64,000 bases of DNA from Balanoglossus misakiensis. Its lineage: Eukaryota > Hemichordata. Positions 1 to 14,129 of this stretch are shown piece by piece. The first letter of the stretch is position 1. Every line of letters starts with the position of its first letter. The DNA is taken from assembly GCA_040954595.2 (NCBI GenBank), contig CM082576.2:9176001-9240000 (forward strand), written 5' to 3'. Under the pieces are notes generated by a model. It made no database searches. It was not told where the DNA came from and worked only from the letters and a program-made list of their open reading frames with translations. A program made the position numbers and the translations under genes.

Positions 1-524
1 GGTTAACCCCATCCCCCAGGACTTGGTTCATCGTCTTTGCCCGACTGAAATATGAAGTTTGTTTGTTGCCGTGGGTTTGCTTGCTTGACAACATTCACAC
101 TGCCATGGTTGTTGTGCAGGAACATGGTTGCACTGAACACCACACCATGTAGTATAATGGGTCCCATTTCAGAGTTTGTGTGCTACATACTTGCTTGAAT
201 GTAACACTGACCTAAAATCATTGTGATACACTTAGTAGTCAGCCCCAGAAATATTCCAGTGTAGTTCATTGAAATTTGATTGATTGCTCTATATTTGATT
301 TTGCCAACCAGATTACGACTTTTTTCAGAGTTTGTATTTGCATTTCGGTACCAATTACTCTGGCTTATATCATAGTTCAGTCAAGGGGCTATCTTATATG
401 AACTAGGTTAAAGTTGAGATGTCAGTGTCCTTTTTGTGCGACTAAAAATGGTAAAGCTCGTTTTAAAAATCATTTTAATCATTGTGTGTGCATAAATTAT
501 AAGAGGGGCTAAATCTGGAAATCA
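1..524. other. Intergenic, no gene seen
   Basis: AT-rich sequence with no convincing open frame, splice-flanked exon or repeat. The right end lies just downstream of the minus-strand sulfotransferase poly(A) signal. Confidence 0.5.
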
Positions 525-530
525 TTTATT
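525..530 (-). terminator. Poly(A) signal of the sulfotransferase gene
   Basis: TTTATT on the plus strand reads AATAAA on the minus strand. It lies about 40 bases after the sulfotransferase stop codon, giving a very short 3' UTR. Confidence 0.6.
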
Positions 531-567
531 GTATGGCTTAATATCTTTATGTTCGCAATTCCTTCGA

Positions 568-1461
568 TCACATAGTACATGTACTGTCATATCCTTTATC
601 TTTCAACATATCGGTTATGACATCAAAGAGTTCACTTTGTGCCACACTAAAATACTTTTTCCAACTTCCGACACCCTCGCACGTACGATAGGAGATGGCG
701 CCTCGGTGGTCCCCGCCAAAGAAACTCAACTTCTCGTTGAGGTCGAGCATGTCGGACAGTTCCAGCTCGGCGACGACGTTCCGCTTCAGGGCGTCCGGCG
801 TCGGCAAACTGAGAAACCGGCAGAGATCTTCCACGGCGCTTCGCGGGTCGCTCTTCAAGAGTTCGTACCTCAGGAAGAGCGAGTTGGGCGGCTTGTTGTC
901 CAGCCAGCTGGCGACGTGCTCCAACCAAGATCCGTACGGCACCCGGCCAGCGGAGAAGCTCTGTACGAATTCGTCCCACTGATTGGCACCGGCGGAAAAG
1001 AGCGAGGGCTGCTGCTGCTGATTCAGCAGATGGTGGTAGTAGGCGACGCACACGTCCTTGGGGTTTCTGATTATTACTATCGTTTTAGATATGCCGTGTC
1101 GACGTGGAAATAGTTGGTGCGGAAGATGGGATGTCATGAGCCGGGGCGATGTTGCCGTCGCGCACTCCCTGAACCCGCCACCCTCGCGATACGAGTCGAG
1201 AAAGGGCACCCTGCCGTGTTCAGTAACTTTCAGTGTGCCCCAATCCCCGTAGAGCTGCCGCAGGACACTTTCAAGGAGGTCTGTCCCAGATTGCGGGTAA
1301 CCCACCAAAAACACGTCATCATAGCGGACCTCGAAATCTCGTACAGCATTCATAAGGTCGGAATCGACCCAGTTGCTGTTACCCAATTCTGCATTATACG
1401 TTGCCATCGTCCTTACCACTCGCCAATCATCAGTGAAACGTTGATTTCCTTCGAAATACAT
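568..1461 (-). CDS. Cytosolic-type sulfotransferase, cofactor site altered
   Basis: Single-exon frame of 297 codons plus stop in the cytosolic sulfotransferase (SULT) family, which moves sulfate from PAPS to small acceptors; SULTs are usually 285-300 residues. The ATG at 1461 is the first in frame after an upstream in-frame TGA at 1501-1503. A second ATG at 1407 (Met19) would give a 279-residue product that still keeps the whole fold. Family landmarks are present: YPQSGTD at 55-61 (usual YPKSGTT), SHLP with the catalytic base His112, IIRNPKDVCVAYYHH near 130-144 (3'-phosphate site) and GVGSWKKYF near 263-271. Several cofactor contacts differ from the family: the P-loop Lys is Gln57, the following Thr is Asp61, the Ser of RNxKDxxxS is Ala140, and the RKG triplet is RTC. 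The fold looks intact, but PAPS binding may be weakened or changed. No intron is seen. Confidence 0.88.
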   Translation of the reverse strand: MYFEGNQRFTDDWRVVRTMATYNAELGNSNWVDSDLMNAVRDFEVRYDDVFLVGYPQSGTDLLESVLRQLYGDWGTLKVTEHGRVPFLDSYREGGGFRECATATSPRLMTSHLPHQLFPRRHGISKTIVIIRNPKDVCVAYYHHLLNQQQQPSLFSAGANQWDEFVQSFSAGRVPYGSWLEHVASWLDNKPPNSLFLRYELLKSDPRSAVEDLCRFLSLPTPDALKRNVVAELELSDMLDLNEKLSFFGGDHRGAISYRTCEGVGSWKKYFSVAQSELFDVITDMLKDKGYDSTCTM

Positions 1462-1503
1462 ACATTGCCACACGTCCAAGAGTACGTACGTCGTTGTTGC
1501 TCA

Positions 1504-4500
1504 TCAATCATCCAGGCCTGGTTGGTGTAAGGTCATTTCCAAAGTTCACCGCCAGGGGGCGTCGCATTGTACTGATCGACTGGAATAAGTTTTCGCACAT
1601 GGGTCGGGCACGTATTTGACTAAAAACGACGTCATTTGCAAAGACCGTATGCGTTCCAGTTGGATTGACAGGACACAAGCAATAATATTGTGGAGGAGCG
1701 TCTCATTATAGATTTCTTGATAATCGTTGTACAAACGCGAGTCAAGGAATCGGACGATTTGGCCCTACTGGCTGTATGGTAGGGAAAATAAATGCTCACA
1801 TCAGATTCCATATTTCAAGGCGCTGGGGAATTCTGTACGTCTCTATCGTGGTCAAAGTTAGGGTAAATTACGCGCTGATCAGCCCAAATTTCAATGTTAT
1901 TTGCAAACGTTTCCTGACAATAAATCTTTCAGGTTAGAGCTAACGCTTCTGTCACACAATCCCACGGTGAGAGAATACACCCTTGTCGCTTACGCCAGTC
2001 CGAAAGTATGTCACCAATGCCTTCAACATTGCCGCGGACAAAGAGAAAATATGCTGTGACATTACCACCTTTACACATTTCTCCCTTTACTTTTGTTTTG
2101 TTTTACTGTGTACAAGAATAATCCCGCCTCGATTCCGGCGGTCGCGTCTGTGGTAGTAGCTGTTGTACTTAGGCTCACAGGCACTAGACGTGTAATTGTC
2201 TGTGGTGAATCCGGAAATTTTTAACAGTTTATGCATGCTTATACCGAGAAATTACAAGTTCTGTGGGAGATTTTTGCACGGGCGTCTCTATCGTTCTTCG
2301 CAGTTTGCCGACAAAGGGCATAGCGGCTATATACCTCCATGATTCACCAATGAAAGACAATGGGCTGGGAGTGTAACAAATTGGCAACGCAAAAGTTATT
2401 ATGTATGTTTTATTACCCCCTCCCGTCGCGATTTGCCGTTAGTAGAACCCACGCCTGTAATATTGTAGTTGAATGGAATTTCAGCACCAACCGATAATTG
2501 GACCATTTGCATGTGACGAACCCCAACAAGGGTAATACGTCTATGGCGATTACAGGAACGAAACATGTGCCATATATACATTTAGTGTGCTGCCTACAAT
2601 TCAAGGAAGAATATGATCCAGTTTGAAGCGCTTCGGAAGGTATATTAGGTTTCAGCATCCGCGCGCACCTGTTGCGCACCTGTTGTAAAGACATTCTCGC
2701 GAGCCAGAGTTGTATTTCCGCTCCATGAACCAATGCAAACAATAACGGTTAGGCTCAAATGCAGTAGCTGTTGCCGTTAAAGGGGTCCGTGGTTTACGAC
2801 GATACCCAGGCAGTGAAAGTAGGCTGGGGTCCTTTAAAGTGTCATGTCGGGTGCCAGAAGAAGGCCTCAAGAACAATCAAAAGTGAACGACATGAGACGC
2901 CGGCCACTTCCCGTGCGCTGACTGGACACAAAAGAGTCGGCGTAATCGCGGACGTGCCGCGGACAGGACACCGCTAAGCCACGGTCGGCCGAAACAAAAG
3001 AAGAAACTCTCAGTGTCTATGGTCAAACACAGTGACACTTTGCGACCATTGTTCTTTACACCCAGACAACTAAAATGTGTTTAGCTTTAAACATATTCCT
3101 TTTATCTTTCTTGGTTTTCTTTTCTGAGCTCTTCCGGCGGGCACTTCTGTCATCTGCTGAAACAATGTCCGCTCTCTTTTTCTTCTAAATCCACATCCTG
3201 TTCTGTCCACGATGGTTGCCACAGGATTCTCTTTACGCGGTAGGTTTGGATATTAATCTCTTATTGGAACTTCCGTCGGATGGTCGCCATTTCCCCTCTC
3301 CTCGATTCCGCGCGGATGGAGACGCACAAATACCGCGATTGTTTATCATGCCGTGTGGTCCATTGATGAACGTCTGGGCTCCCCCAGAAAAAAAGCATTA
3401 AATTTTGATCACAAATACACATGTATTAACCTTTGTCCTCCTTTTTTCAATCGGTCCCGCACATGAAATTCGGGGTGAAAGACCGGTGTGATCACGGGAA
3501 CCAAATTCATAAACAGCCAATTAATGCAGGATTTACTCCTGTGGTATGGTGTTGGGGCAGTGTTCAGTGTTGTTCCCAGTAATGTGGCTATTGTTCGGGT
3601 ATCTTATAAGCCGTACCAATACACGCATGCAAGAAGACATCATGAGTATGTTGTGTTCAGTGCCTTCCCAAGGCATATAATGTCCCCGCCGAGTTACGAG
3701 CCCACGCTCAAACACCACTAGGCCAATATGACTGGAAATACATTTATGCGGTTTGATCTTCCGGCATCCGATATCCTTGCGGCGGTGAGACACGGTCGCG
3801 GGCAAAGGTCTGTTCAAACCGCCGAGCGTAATTATTGGAAAGTTCACCATTCAAGTCACTGCTCCGAATCTGCTAGATTCGAAGTGTTGTCTGATTGGAA
3901 AATTTGGGGTGACGTCCCAGCTGAAGAAAACTACCCAAGGAAAGTGAACCTGTCTATCAGTCTATGACGCATTTTGGACAGTCACAAAATTGTCTGCATT
4001 TTATCTTATTGTCTTGGGACTTTGGCAGACGATAGACACCCACTTGTGCGCCATAATTAAAACCCAGTGTATTATTAGCACATTAAATTAAATTGCCAGT
4101 CGACCTCTTTCTTTTCTATTTGCTCCTTTGCAGGGGTGTTAAAACATTCAAATTCAAATACTAGTTCTTAAAATGTGACAAGTGTCACAGAATGCCGGTT
4201 CCGGTGATTGGCAATAAAAATCTTCCCATTGTCAGAGCTTTGTCGTTAATTTGGTATTGTTTGAATGTAAGTGGATTACTCAAAATAATTAGTCATCAAA
4301 CACACTATTATTAACGATTGAACGATCCAATATGTGAAGGCCAATTAAATTGCAGATAGCACACCCCAATCTGTCGATTATACATCCGGCGTATATCTGT
4401 TCTCACATTCCCTTGCGGCCTGATTTGAAACCGAAAAAGCCCAATTGTGAGGAGTTCACTAATGACCATATATGGGCATGACGGACATGCGTTCTGTGGA

Positions 4501-6451
4501 AAGTACAAGTAATGAGCTAGCCTCGTTTTCATCGTGCGCTTTGAAGGTTCCCGCTGTTTGCTTTACACATATCGTCTTGGAATAAATGAACCAGTAGAGT
4601 CTATATAGCTAAAATAATGGAATATCATTCCAGTGACGTCATTCTTTCCCGGATACATTCTTTAGAAATTAAATAACCCACTTCAATATGTACGTTGCCA
4701 CACTTTAACACTACGGTGGCCTAGTTTTATCAAGTGGACAGTGTTATGTAACATGGCATTTATTTTCTGTATCGCTTCAATGTCACCATAGACGCTTCCG
4801 AACGGGGGGGGGGGGGGGGACTTGCATGCCAGTGTTGCGAAAATGTCAGTAGCCCGGAACATCATTCCAGCACTCTGTAGTATATTTAAGTAAAACATGT
4901 TCCGAAATGTGAAATAAGTGTGTGAATGTGTGAACATTATTTGACCTCAGGGAACGTCATTATGGCCGCGACGCCACAAAGTAAAATACGGGGATTCGCC
5001 ACAGATACTATACTAGTATATTGGCACTGAAATGTTTCTCACTGGTGAAAAGAAGATGTGTGCCAGTATATGGCAGTAGTCACTTTCTTTATCAGTTGTT
5101 TACATCAGTGATTTATTTAGTCGTTGCGTATAAAGTACAATAATTTTTGCCCGTGATTTCGTGTTCTTTTCAACATACTTCTATCTGGACAGGATGTGTC
5201 CCAGCTGAGCGACCCCCCCCCCCTCCCTTTCTACCTCCCTTACTCTGCCACGCGACCCTAATACTCGCCTTATGATGCTACTGCCTTAGCGCTTACTTGA
5301 TCCATGCTCTGCGCTGCCGCCACTGCCCTTCAACTTGCTCGATCGAGGCAAGGCACGGCAAGAAGCCGTGGTAGGCATGGAGACGGCCTTAGGCGTGCCC
5401 CATTTAGGTGACATCACAGACCGTTTGTATGCGATGGTGTCTGTACCGTGACGTCGGCGTGCACGCAGTGAAAATTAAATCGCTCAAGGAGCGAACTTGA
5501 AATTAGTGTCGTAGTTCATGTAGGTAACTCATTGGTGGGGCGGCGGTCTGTAACATGAAAATGACCGGTGCGTGTTCCGGCCGCGTCTGACTGTTTTGTT
5601 AGAGTTTCCCTCTTCAATTATAATGTAGTAAACGTTGTGTGTGAAGCCAGAATTTCGTAATAAAGTTGTATCCCATCACCTTAAAAACCCGGAATGGGGC
5701 GCGAGTGAGTGCCACGAAGTGACTCGGCGCGTTGTCAAATCATCGGACTGCCTTACACAAAAGGAAGGGCAGACGGCATTGAGATGTAAACTAAAAGAAC
5801 GACGTATTGCTTAACGTCTTCTAGATGTAATTAACCGTGTCACCGATCGTGAGTTCAATTATTCAGCTTCTTGGTCGTGTTTTACGAAGCATCGCACGTT
5901 CCCTTGTTTTTACCGGCGCTACGACTATGCCCTTGCATCGTGCGTGCGGTTCGTGACAGCCCGAACGTTAATTTTCTTATGTGAAGCACGTGCGTCGCCG
6001 ATTCATGAGGGTACAGGGCCAGGATCTCCAGAATGGCGGCGTGCTGTGGGAACGGACTCGCGTTTACAGATCCCAGACACGCCCGCATTTTCGCTTGACA
6101 TGTCACTGAGACTCCCCCTCCCCCTGTTTTTCCCATTTCCATACGAGTTGGGGCCACCCACTAAATCATGAGTGTGAATATACGGATGTGGGGCAGTCAG
6201 TTGAAGTCGTCCTGAATGTCATGTACATATGAGAGTCGTCTGTCCTTTGTGGCCACGTCTTAGAGAGCGACGGTTCCTGCGTCTTAACTTCTGACTACAT
6301 ATTCGGGAGTACTGCATAACCAAAACAGACTGTGGCGGCTGTTTTCATCGCACCCGTTATGGTTTCGAGCGACAGATATATTAAATCTGAACTCCACTGT
6401 AATATAGCTTTCTTCGTACTAGTCATACGCAGATACTTTGGAAGTCTCGAC
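1504..6451. other. Long intergenic stretch, no gene supported
   Basis: About 5 kb without a frame that looks like a known protein or an exon with good splice sites. Open frames of 60-117 codons occur here at chance-like sizes. Visible low-complexity sequence includes a 16-G run at 4804-4819 and an 11-C run at 5213-5223. Fast-evolving non-coding RNA or small exons cannot be excluded. Confidence 0.45.
4804..4819. repeat. Poly-G tract (G16)
   Basis: Sixteen consecutive G bases. Length is likely to vary between alleles and to be error-prone in sequencing. Confidence 0.9.
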
Positions 6452-6530
6452 TGACGTCATCTCGGGTAGCCACTTAAAGATCATATTCATGCGCATGCGT
6501 ACTGTGTGCACGAGAGTGGGTATATTTAAA
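6452..6530 (+). promoter_or_regulatory. Core promoter of CYP-A: CRE, NRF-1-like site, TATA box
   Basis: TATATTTAAA at 6521-6530 lies 140 bases before the CYP-A start codon, in the right orientation for a TATA box. Upstream are TGACGTCA (perfect CRE palindrome) at 6452-6459 and GCGCATGCG at 6491-6499, close to the NRF-1 palindrome. Motif identities are known consensus sequences; their use here is inferred from position. Confidence 0.55.
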
Positions 6531-6669
6531 ACTGAGTAAGCAAGTCGCAGACTAGACGTGAACAGCGCGTTGATTCGCATAGGTTGGAAACTGCACATAC
6601 CTCTCCAAGACGAGGTGGAAGGACTGCGACGGATCGGCTGACATCTCTTGCCTGCTCACCATAGTGACA

Positions 6670-9123
6670 ATGTTTACACTTGACAGCTTTTTACTTTTTA
6701 CTGCATCGTTCCTCTGTATTTACTATTTTCTTCGAGGCCGACACGGAAGAGGCTACAATTTGCCACCCGGCCCACGAGGATGGCCCGTCCTGGGCTACTT
6801 ACCGCATCTGGGCACAAAGCCGCATCTCAAGTTTGTTCAGATGGCGAAGCGGTATGGGCCCGTGTTCAGGGTGACCATGGGCTGCCAGGAGGTGGTTGTG
6901 CTCAACGGATACGCAACTGTCAAAGAGGCGCTCACCCAGAAGGGGGCCAAATTTGCCGGGCGGCCCAACTGGAAGTCGACCAACGTATTTTCGGACAACG
7001 GCACTAAAGGTAAGTAGTCATTAAAAGACGATGTCAAGGACGGGCCTGTGTTAGTCAATGCCGTCTTCACACACGCGATTATAACCCCGTTCTATGCGTG
7101 CGTGATGACATCCGAGCAGATTTTGTGTCCAAAGTTGCATGGTATGCGCGAATAAATTGCAAATGATAACCACACATTATTGCATGCAATTCGTGCGTTT
7201 TTACCGATTCCAAATTAAAAAAAAAACTCCGGTCCGTCACCTGAGTACTGACACCTGAGAGGCGGCTGGATGAATCTGCATTATCCGCGTGTACCCTGGC
7301 GACAGACATCACTGTGGCTCGGGCCGCCACACGTGCGTTTCAGAATGACGTCTTTTTTATCTGCAACAATTCATTACGTAAGCTTCGTCGCAGAGCGAGC
7401 CCTCCGTTAGTTCATGCGGAACCTTCTGATCGCATGTTTTGGAAGACAAAAATCTTGCTCCCTCATCATGCCCATATCAAATATAGCGTGCTCTTGAGTC
7501 CCTCAGATGTTCTTGATTTTATTGCGTCATATCGGCGATATGTTTCAAGTGCGCAGGCATTTCTGTTCTGCCCCGCCCGCGTTCTACAAAAGGGCCACTT
7601 TTATTTGTGAACGAGAACAATGTGATTGTTAAACTTTTTTTCTTTTTTTTCCCTCTCGTTCCCAGGTACCATTTTCTCCAATGGTAAAGTGTGGTCCGAA
7701 AACCGCCGCTTTGAGGTGTCCGCCCTCAGACATTTCGGCATGGGGAAGCTGAGCATCGAGGGGCCAATCGTGGAGGAGCTGCGGTACTTCCTTGGCGCCG
7801 TGGACCAAGAAGTGGGTCACCCGTTCGACGTGGCCAACATCGTGGAATGCGCTCTCACCAACATCATTGCCCAGATGACACTGGGCGAACGCTTCAAGTA
7901 CGACAACGAAGAGCTCAAGCGCATCCTGGAGATGACCCACGAGGATGCTGAGCTGGTGGGTCCCAGTGCAGCCATCAGCTTCTTGCCGGCGCTGTGGTAC
8001 ATCCCGTGGTTTCGAAAGCAGTCCCGGCGCCTCCAACAGAACTGCGCCGAACTGGTGGAGTTCATCGGAAAGTACATCGACCACCACGCGGCCACTTTCG
8101 ACGCGGACAACATCCGCGACGTGATAGACGTCGGGATTCAGAAGATGAGGAAGACAGAAGCCTCCTCCTCCTTCGGGGGGTCCGCATTCGATAAACTCTC
8201 CCTTGCCTACATCGTGAGCGAGCTCTTCGGCGCCGGCTTCGAGAGCACGTCGACGGCGCTGAAGTGGTGCATTCTGTACATGGTGAAGCACCCCGAAGCA
8301 CAGGAACGCGTCCAGGTGGAAATCGACCAGCAGGTCGACCCAAGTGGCCACCCGTCATTCGAGTACGCCGATGATTTGCCTTACACCCAAGCGACAATAA
8401 TGGAAGTTCTGCGCCTGGCCAACATGGCACCTCTGGGACTCCCGCACGCGACCACGGCCGACGTTGAATTGGGCGGCTACACTTTGCCCGCCGGGACATG
8501 CGTCTTTGCCAACGTCTGGTCGGTGCACATGGATCCCGAATTATGGCCTTCTCCAGAAAAATTCGACCCCACAAGATTTATTGATGGCAACGGCAAGCTT
8601 GTTCAGAGGGAGGGCTTCATGCCGTATTCTTTAGGTGAGCTACATTTCATTTGTTGATTTTGTCAAATTGCCGTTTCCTAAATGTAAATGCGTGGTTTTA
8701 AAGCGCTGAAAACTTGGAGGCAACGTATATGATGCTTGACTGCATGTATTTGCGCGGTTAACAAAAGGAAAGGTCCTTCAGACGCTGCGCATGCAGTTCT
8801 CAAAGGAAACCTTGTTTACCGCGATCTCCCATAGCAACTCCCGAACTATACGTTATGTAAGATGAAACGCCAATTGTGTAATGTTTTGTCTTCTTCTTCT
8901 TCGTATTCTTCTCCGTATACCAGGTCGCCGCCGTTGTGTGGGTGAGCAGCTGGCCAGACATGAACTTTTTGTGTTCTTCGCAAGTCTGATGCAACGTTTC
9001 TCTCTGCGACTACCGGACGGGGCGCCAGTGCCACCTGCCGAGGGAAAGCCAGGGTTGTCGATCGCGCCGTTCCCGTTCCAGGTCACTGCGACGAGACGAC
9101 ATCAGAAGGCAACACCTCTGTAA
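6670..9123 (+). CDS. Cytochrome P450, CYP2 clan (CYP-A), three exons
   Basis: Complete microsomal P450 monooxygenase of 502 residues. Exons: 6670-7009, 7666-8634, 8924-9123, with GT-AG introns, both phase 1. The start is the ATG at 6670; the open frame extends slightly upstream only through a GTG. Residues 1-22 form an N-terminal membrane anchor, followed by the proline-rich hinge PPGPRG at 32-37. The I-helix motif is AGFEST, with Ser where most P450s have the conserved Thr. Then come ExxR as EVLR, PEKFDPTRF, and the heme loop PYSLGRRRCVG with Cys441 as iron ligand; the loop spans the exon 2/3 junction. It resembles CYP1/2/17/2U-type proteins, so it probably oxidises a hydrophobic small molecule at the ER with P450 reductase. 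The substrate cannot be told. It is convergent with CYP-B, which has the same gene structure. Confidence 0.93.
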
Positions 9124-9262
9124 TACATTTTCGCATCATTCGCAAAGAAAAGACGCTAAACGAAAGTCCCACGGTACAGAACTTCTTGCATTTTGCCATG
9201 ATATTACAATCAAGCGAAAAGTATCGCGTGATATCGAGCTTACCGAGGAGCCAGCGTCAAAA

Positions 9263-9268
9263 AATAAA
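9263..9268 (+). terminator. Likely poly(A) signal of CYP-A
   Basis: AATAAA 140 bases after the CYP-A stop codon on the same strand. Confidence 0.5.
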
Positions 9269-11358
<2,090 letters not shown>

Positions 11359-11476
11359 GATGTGGTGTTCATACATGGACAACTAGCGGCACAAACGGTT
11401 TGGTAGCTATATCGTGAAACATTTTACAATTCACTTCAGATAATCAAGTTCTACTTCAGGACAACCTTCTTCCGCC

Positions 11477-11521
11477 CACGTGCCCTGTCCGTCCGAATGG
11501 CGGCCTCTTGCTGACGTCAGC
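11477..11521. promoter_or_regulatory. Promoter-like motif cluster without an assigned gene
   Basis: Within 45 bases there is an E-box CACGTG (11477-11482), a YY1-like AATGGCGGCC (11496-11505) and the 12-base perfect palindrome GCTGACGTCAGC (11510-11521) containing a CRE. This density resembles a TATA-less promoter, but no exon is identifiable on either side. Confidence 0.3.
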
Positions 11522-12733
11522 ATTATTAAAAAATACCCAAAGAGCTAAAAACATCACTCACATCAATCATACCTGACGCCTTCGGATGGGAGAAGTGTTA
11601 TTACCGCGATTTTAAATTGGATTTATTATTTGAAAACCAAAGGAATAAAAATCGTTCACGCCCATCTATTCGTGAAAGTGGTGTCCCACGCAGTAGTCTT
11701 CGATTTGTGTGAATTTCTTATCAACCTGCTGTTTGAAATGTCAAGCATTCTCTAGGTTGCACTCTGTGTCGCAGACAAATCGAAAATTAATCGCACATCT
11801 CCCGAAAGGTCGATATTGAAAAAGGAATGAGTCAATTCCCAACTTAATTATGTCGTCTCTATCATTCTGCGCGCAATTGGAATATAATATTCTCATATCG
11901 GGTGCCCACGCTCTCGTTTGTAGCATCATCACGGAGGCAATTTCTTCGTTGGTTGACGAATGAGCACGCTCCACCCAACCCCCGTTATCTGGATGGTGCT
12001 GTTGTGGCAAAAATGATGCAGAAGTGTTTGAAACGCTGAAATTAACCCGACATTTAGCCTGGGAGTAAAAGATTGAGGATCAATTAGACACCTTCAAGAC
12101 AGCAACAGGAATCAAACAAAATCTTTACATAACTTTCCGGTCTACTTAATATCGTTGTCGGAGCCGAGCATCTATACTTGACTTAAACTGGGATTCAATA
12201 AATTCCCGATTGTTCCCAATTTCGTTCAATTAAACCATTGCCAACAGTTAGATTGCGGTGAACCAAACATTATGAATGTGCAGTGACGCGTACGTGACGT
12301 GATGTGATACAGTCCACAAAATGGAGAAAATCTAATCACATTTACCGTTAAAAGAACAGAATACAAGAATATTTGTCGTGATTTTATTTTCACATTGTCT
12401 TGCCTATTACAAAAAGGTAATATGTGTATGAGTTTGTCATTGGGATTTTATGCCAGCCGATCTGATACTGTGAAATGGCTAAATTACGTAATTATCAACT
12501 ATTCGATACGTCTATCTATCAAATCAGACGTTAACAATAGGCCGAAACGTCGTCGTATACCGCAAAACATATTTTAAACATTTTTAAAGCAGACGACAAA
12601 AAGTGGTGAAAACACCGTCGCCCTGCCGCGAAACGTACGCCATGTTTTGCATTAATGGCTTACCCATTTTGTTACCCATGAAAGACCTATATGGCAGTAT
12701 GGGTTGGTCGGTCAAAAGAAAAAGAAAACACCC
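11522..12733. other. Intergenic, no gene seen
   Basis: AT-rich sequence between the motif cluster and the Harbinger-like MITE. No supported gene. Confidence 0.4.
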
Positions 12734-12736
12734 TAA

Positions 12737-13497
12737 GGCTGCATTCACAAACACCTCTGGAGGGGGGGGCGGGAGAATTGAGGGGGGGATTTGAAAAAAT
12801 TGAGGGTATGTAAGGGGGGGATTTGAAATAATTTAAGGACTGAAAGGGGGGGACTTGAAAACTTTGACGACTAAATATTTATTTTGAGTCCACAAAAATG
12901 CAGTTTCGCGCCCTTTATTTTACAAAATTTTCACCCACCCCCTCCATTCATCAACACCTTTCAATCATTTACTGCTTTATCTAGTGTCCCAGGTCAGGGG
13001 ACTTGCCCCCACCCCATGATAACTTTGAGCGGCGACGGTTTAATTTGTCCTCCCCAACATACCGGTAGTTGAGTTAATTTGCTTTTGCTGGGTTCATTAA
13101 AATGCAGCTTTGAGCTCTGTATTTTATAAAATTTTCTTACGTGGGAGGGGGACACCCCCTCCCAAACCCACCCCCTTCAATTCTCGGTTTACAATGTCTC
13201 CCAACACAGAATACAAATACTTAAACAATAAAAACAATGTTCAGTTTTAATACCCACTGATGAGGGGAAACATCAGTTTCAAATTCTTTTCATGGGAACG
13301 CTGTTTTTCTTTTTTACAAGATAGATGTGTTTTGCTCTGTGAAAGAAAATGGGGGGGGGGGATTTCAAAATTTTGGCAGTACGGAAGGGGGGGATTTGAA
13401 AATATTTCGGGTTGTGTGGGGGGGGCATGTGAAAATTAGCGGTAAAAAAAATTGAATTCTCCCGCCCCCCCCTCCAGAGGTGTTTGTGAATGCAGCC
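12737..13497. mobile_element. PIF/Harbinger-like MITE, 761 bp
   Basis: The ends are perfect 43-base inverted repeats (12737-12779 and 13455-13497), starting GGCTGCATTCACAAACACCT and including an eight-G run. They are flanked by direct TAA triplets at 12734-12736 and 13498-13500. A 3-bp TWA target duplication is the hallmark of PIF/Harbinger. The interior has several direct copies of a G-run followed by ATTTGAAA on both flanks and no transposase frame, so the copy is non-autonomous. The perfect TIR suggests fairly recent insertion. It sits about 215 bases beyond the CYP-B stop codon. Confidence 0.85.
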
Positions 13498-13711
13498 TAA
13501 AAGCATCTCCTCATCAAACTAAATCATCTGACCTGTTTGTTGTGTAAATAAAATACACGGAAGTCACAAAAGGTTAACCATTTTCAACTTGATTGATTAA
13601 AAAAACAACTTTTGTTTAGAGCACATCTTTCTGTGCACGTCATCTGCAGTATCAAGGGTCGGTCGTAAATGTTCGTTGTATTTTTGGAGCCGATACATGA
13701 GGACGGGACTT

Positions 13712-14061
13712 TTAGACGACGTTCCGGGATGTCTTCCTTGCTTTCACGCATATCTTGTACGGATACGGCCGATTGGTTATCCCCGGTTGACCTTCGAGTC
13801 TGGGTTTTCTTGCGTCGTCGGGGAAAGTCAGGTCAAACCGTTGCAGAATGGACGACAGGAAAAGAAAGAGGTTCATCTTGGCCAGGTTTTCTCCCGTGCA
13901 CGCCCTTTTACCTGTTGAGGAGAGATCATGAGAAGTCACACCCAGATACATCAGAGAGCGTTCAAATTAAACAATTGCCACATTATAGTAATACCCCTTG
14001 GTCCGGACCACATTAATTGTTTGACATCACTCACTCAATCAATCGATCGATCAATCAATCG

Positions 14062-14129
<68 letters not shown>

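Noticed and set aside
529-1530. Several overlapping open frames on both strands across the sulfotransferase
   Set aside because: They are shadows of the GC-richer sulfotransferase gene; only the minus-strand frame carries family motifs.
7629-8574. Long minus-strand frames (up to 240 codons) opposite CYP-A exon 2
   Set aside because: Antisense shadows of a GC-rich coding exon, with no recognisable domain.
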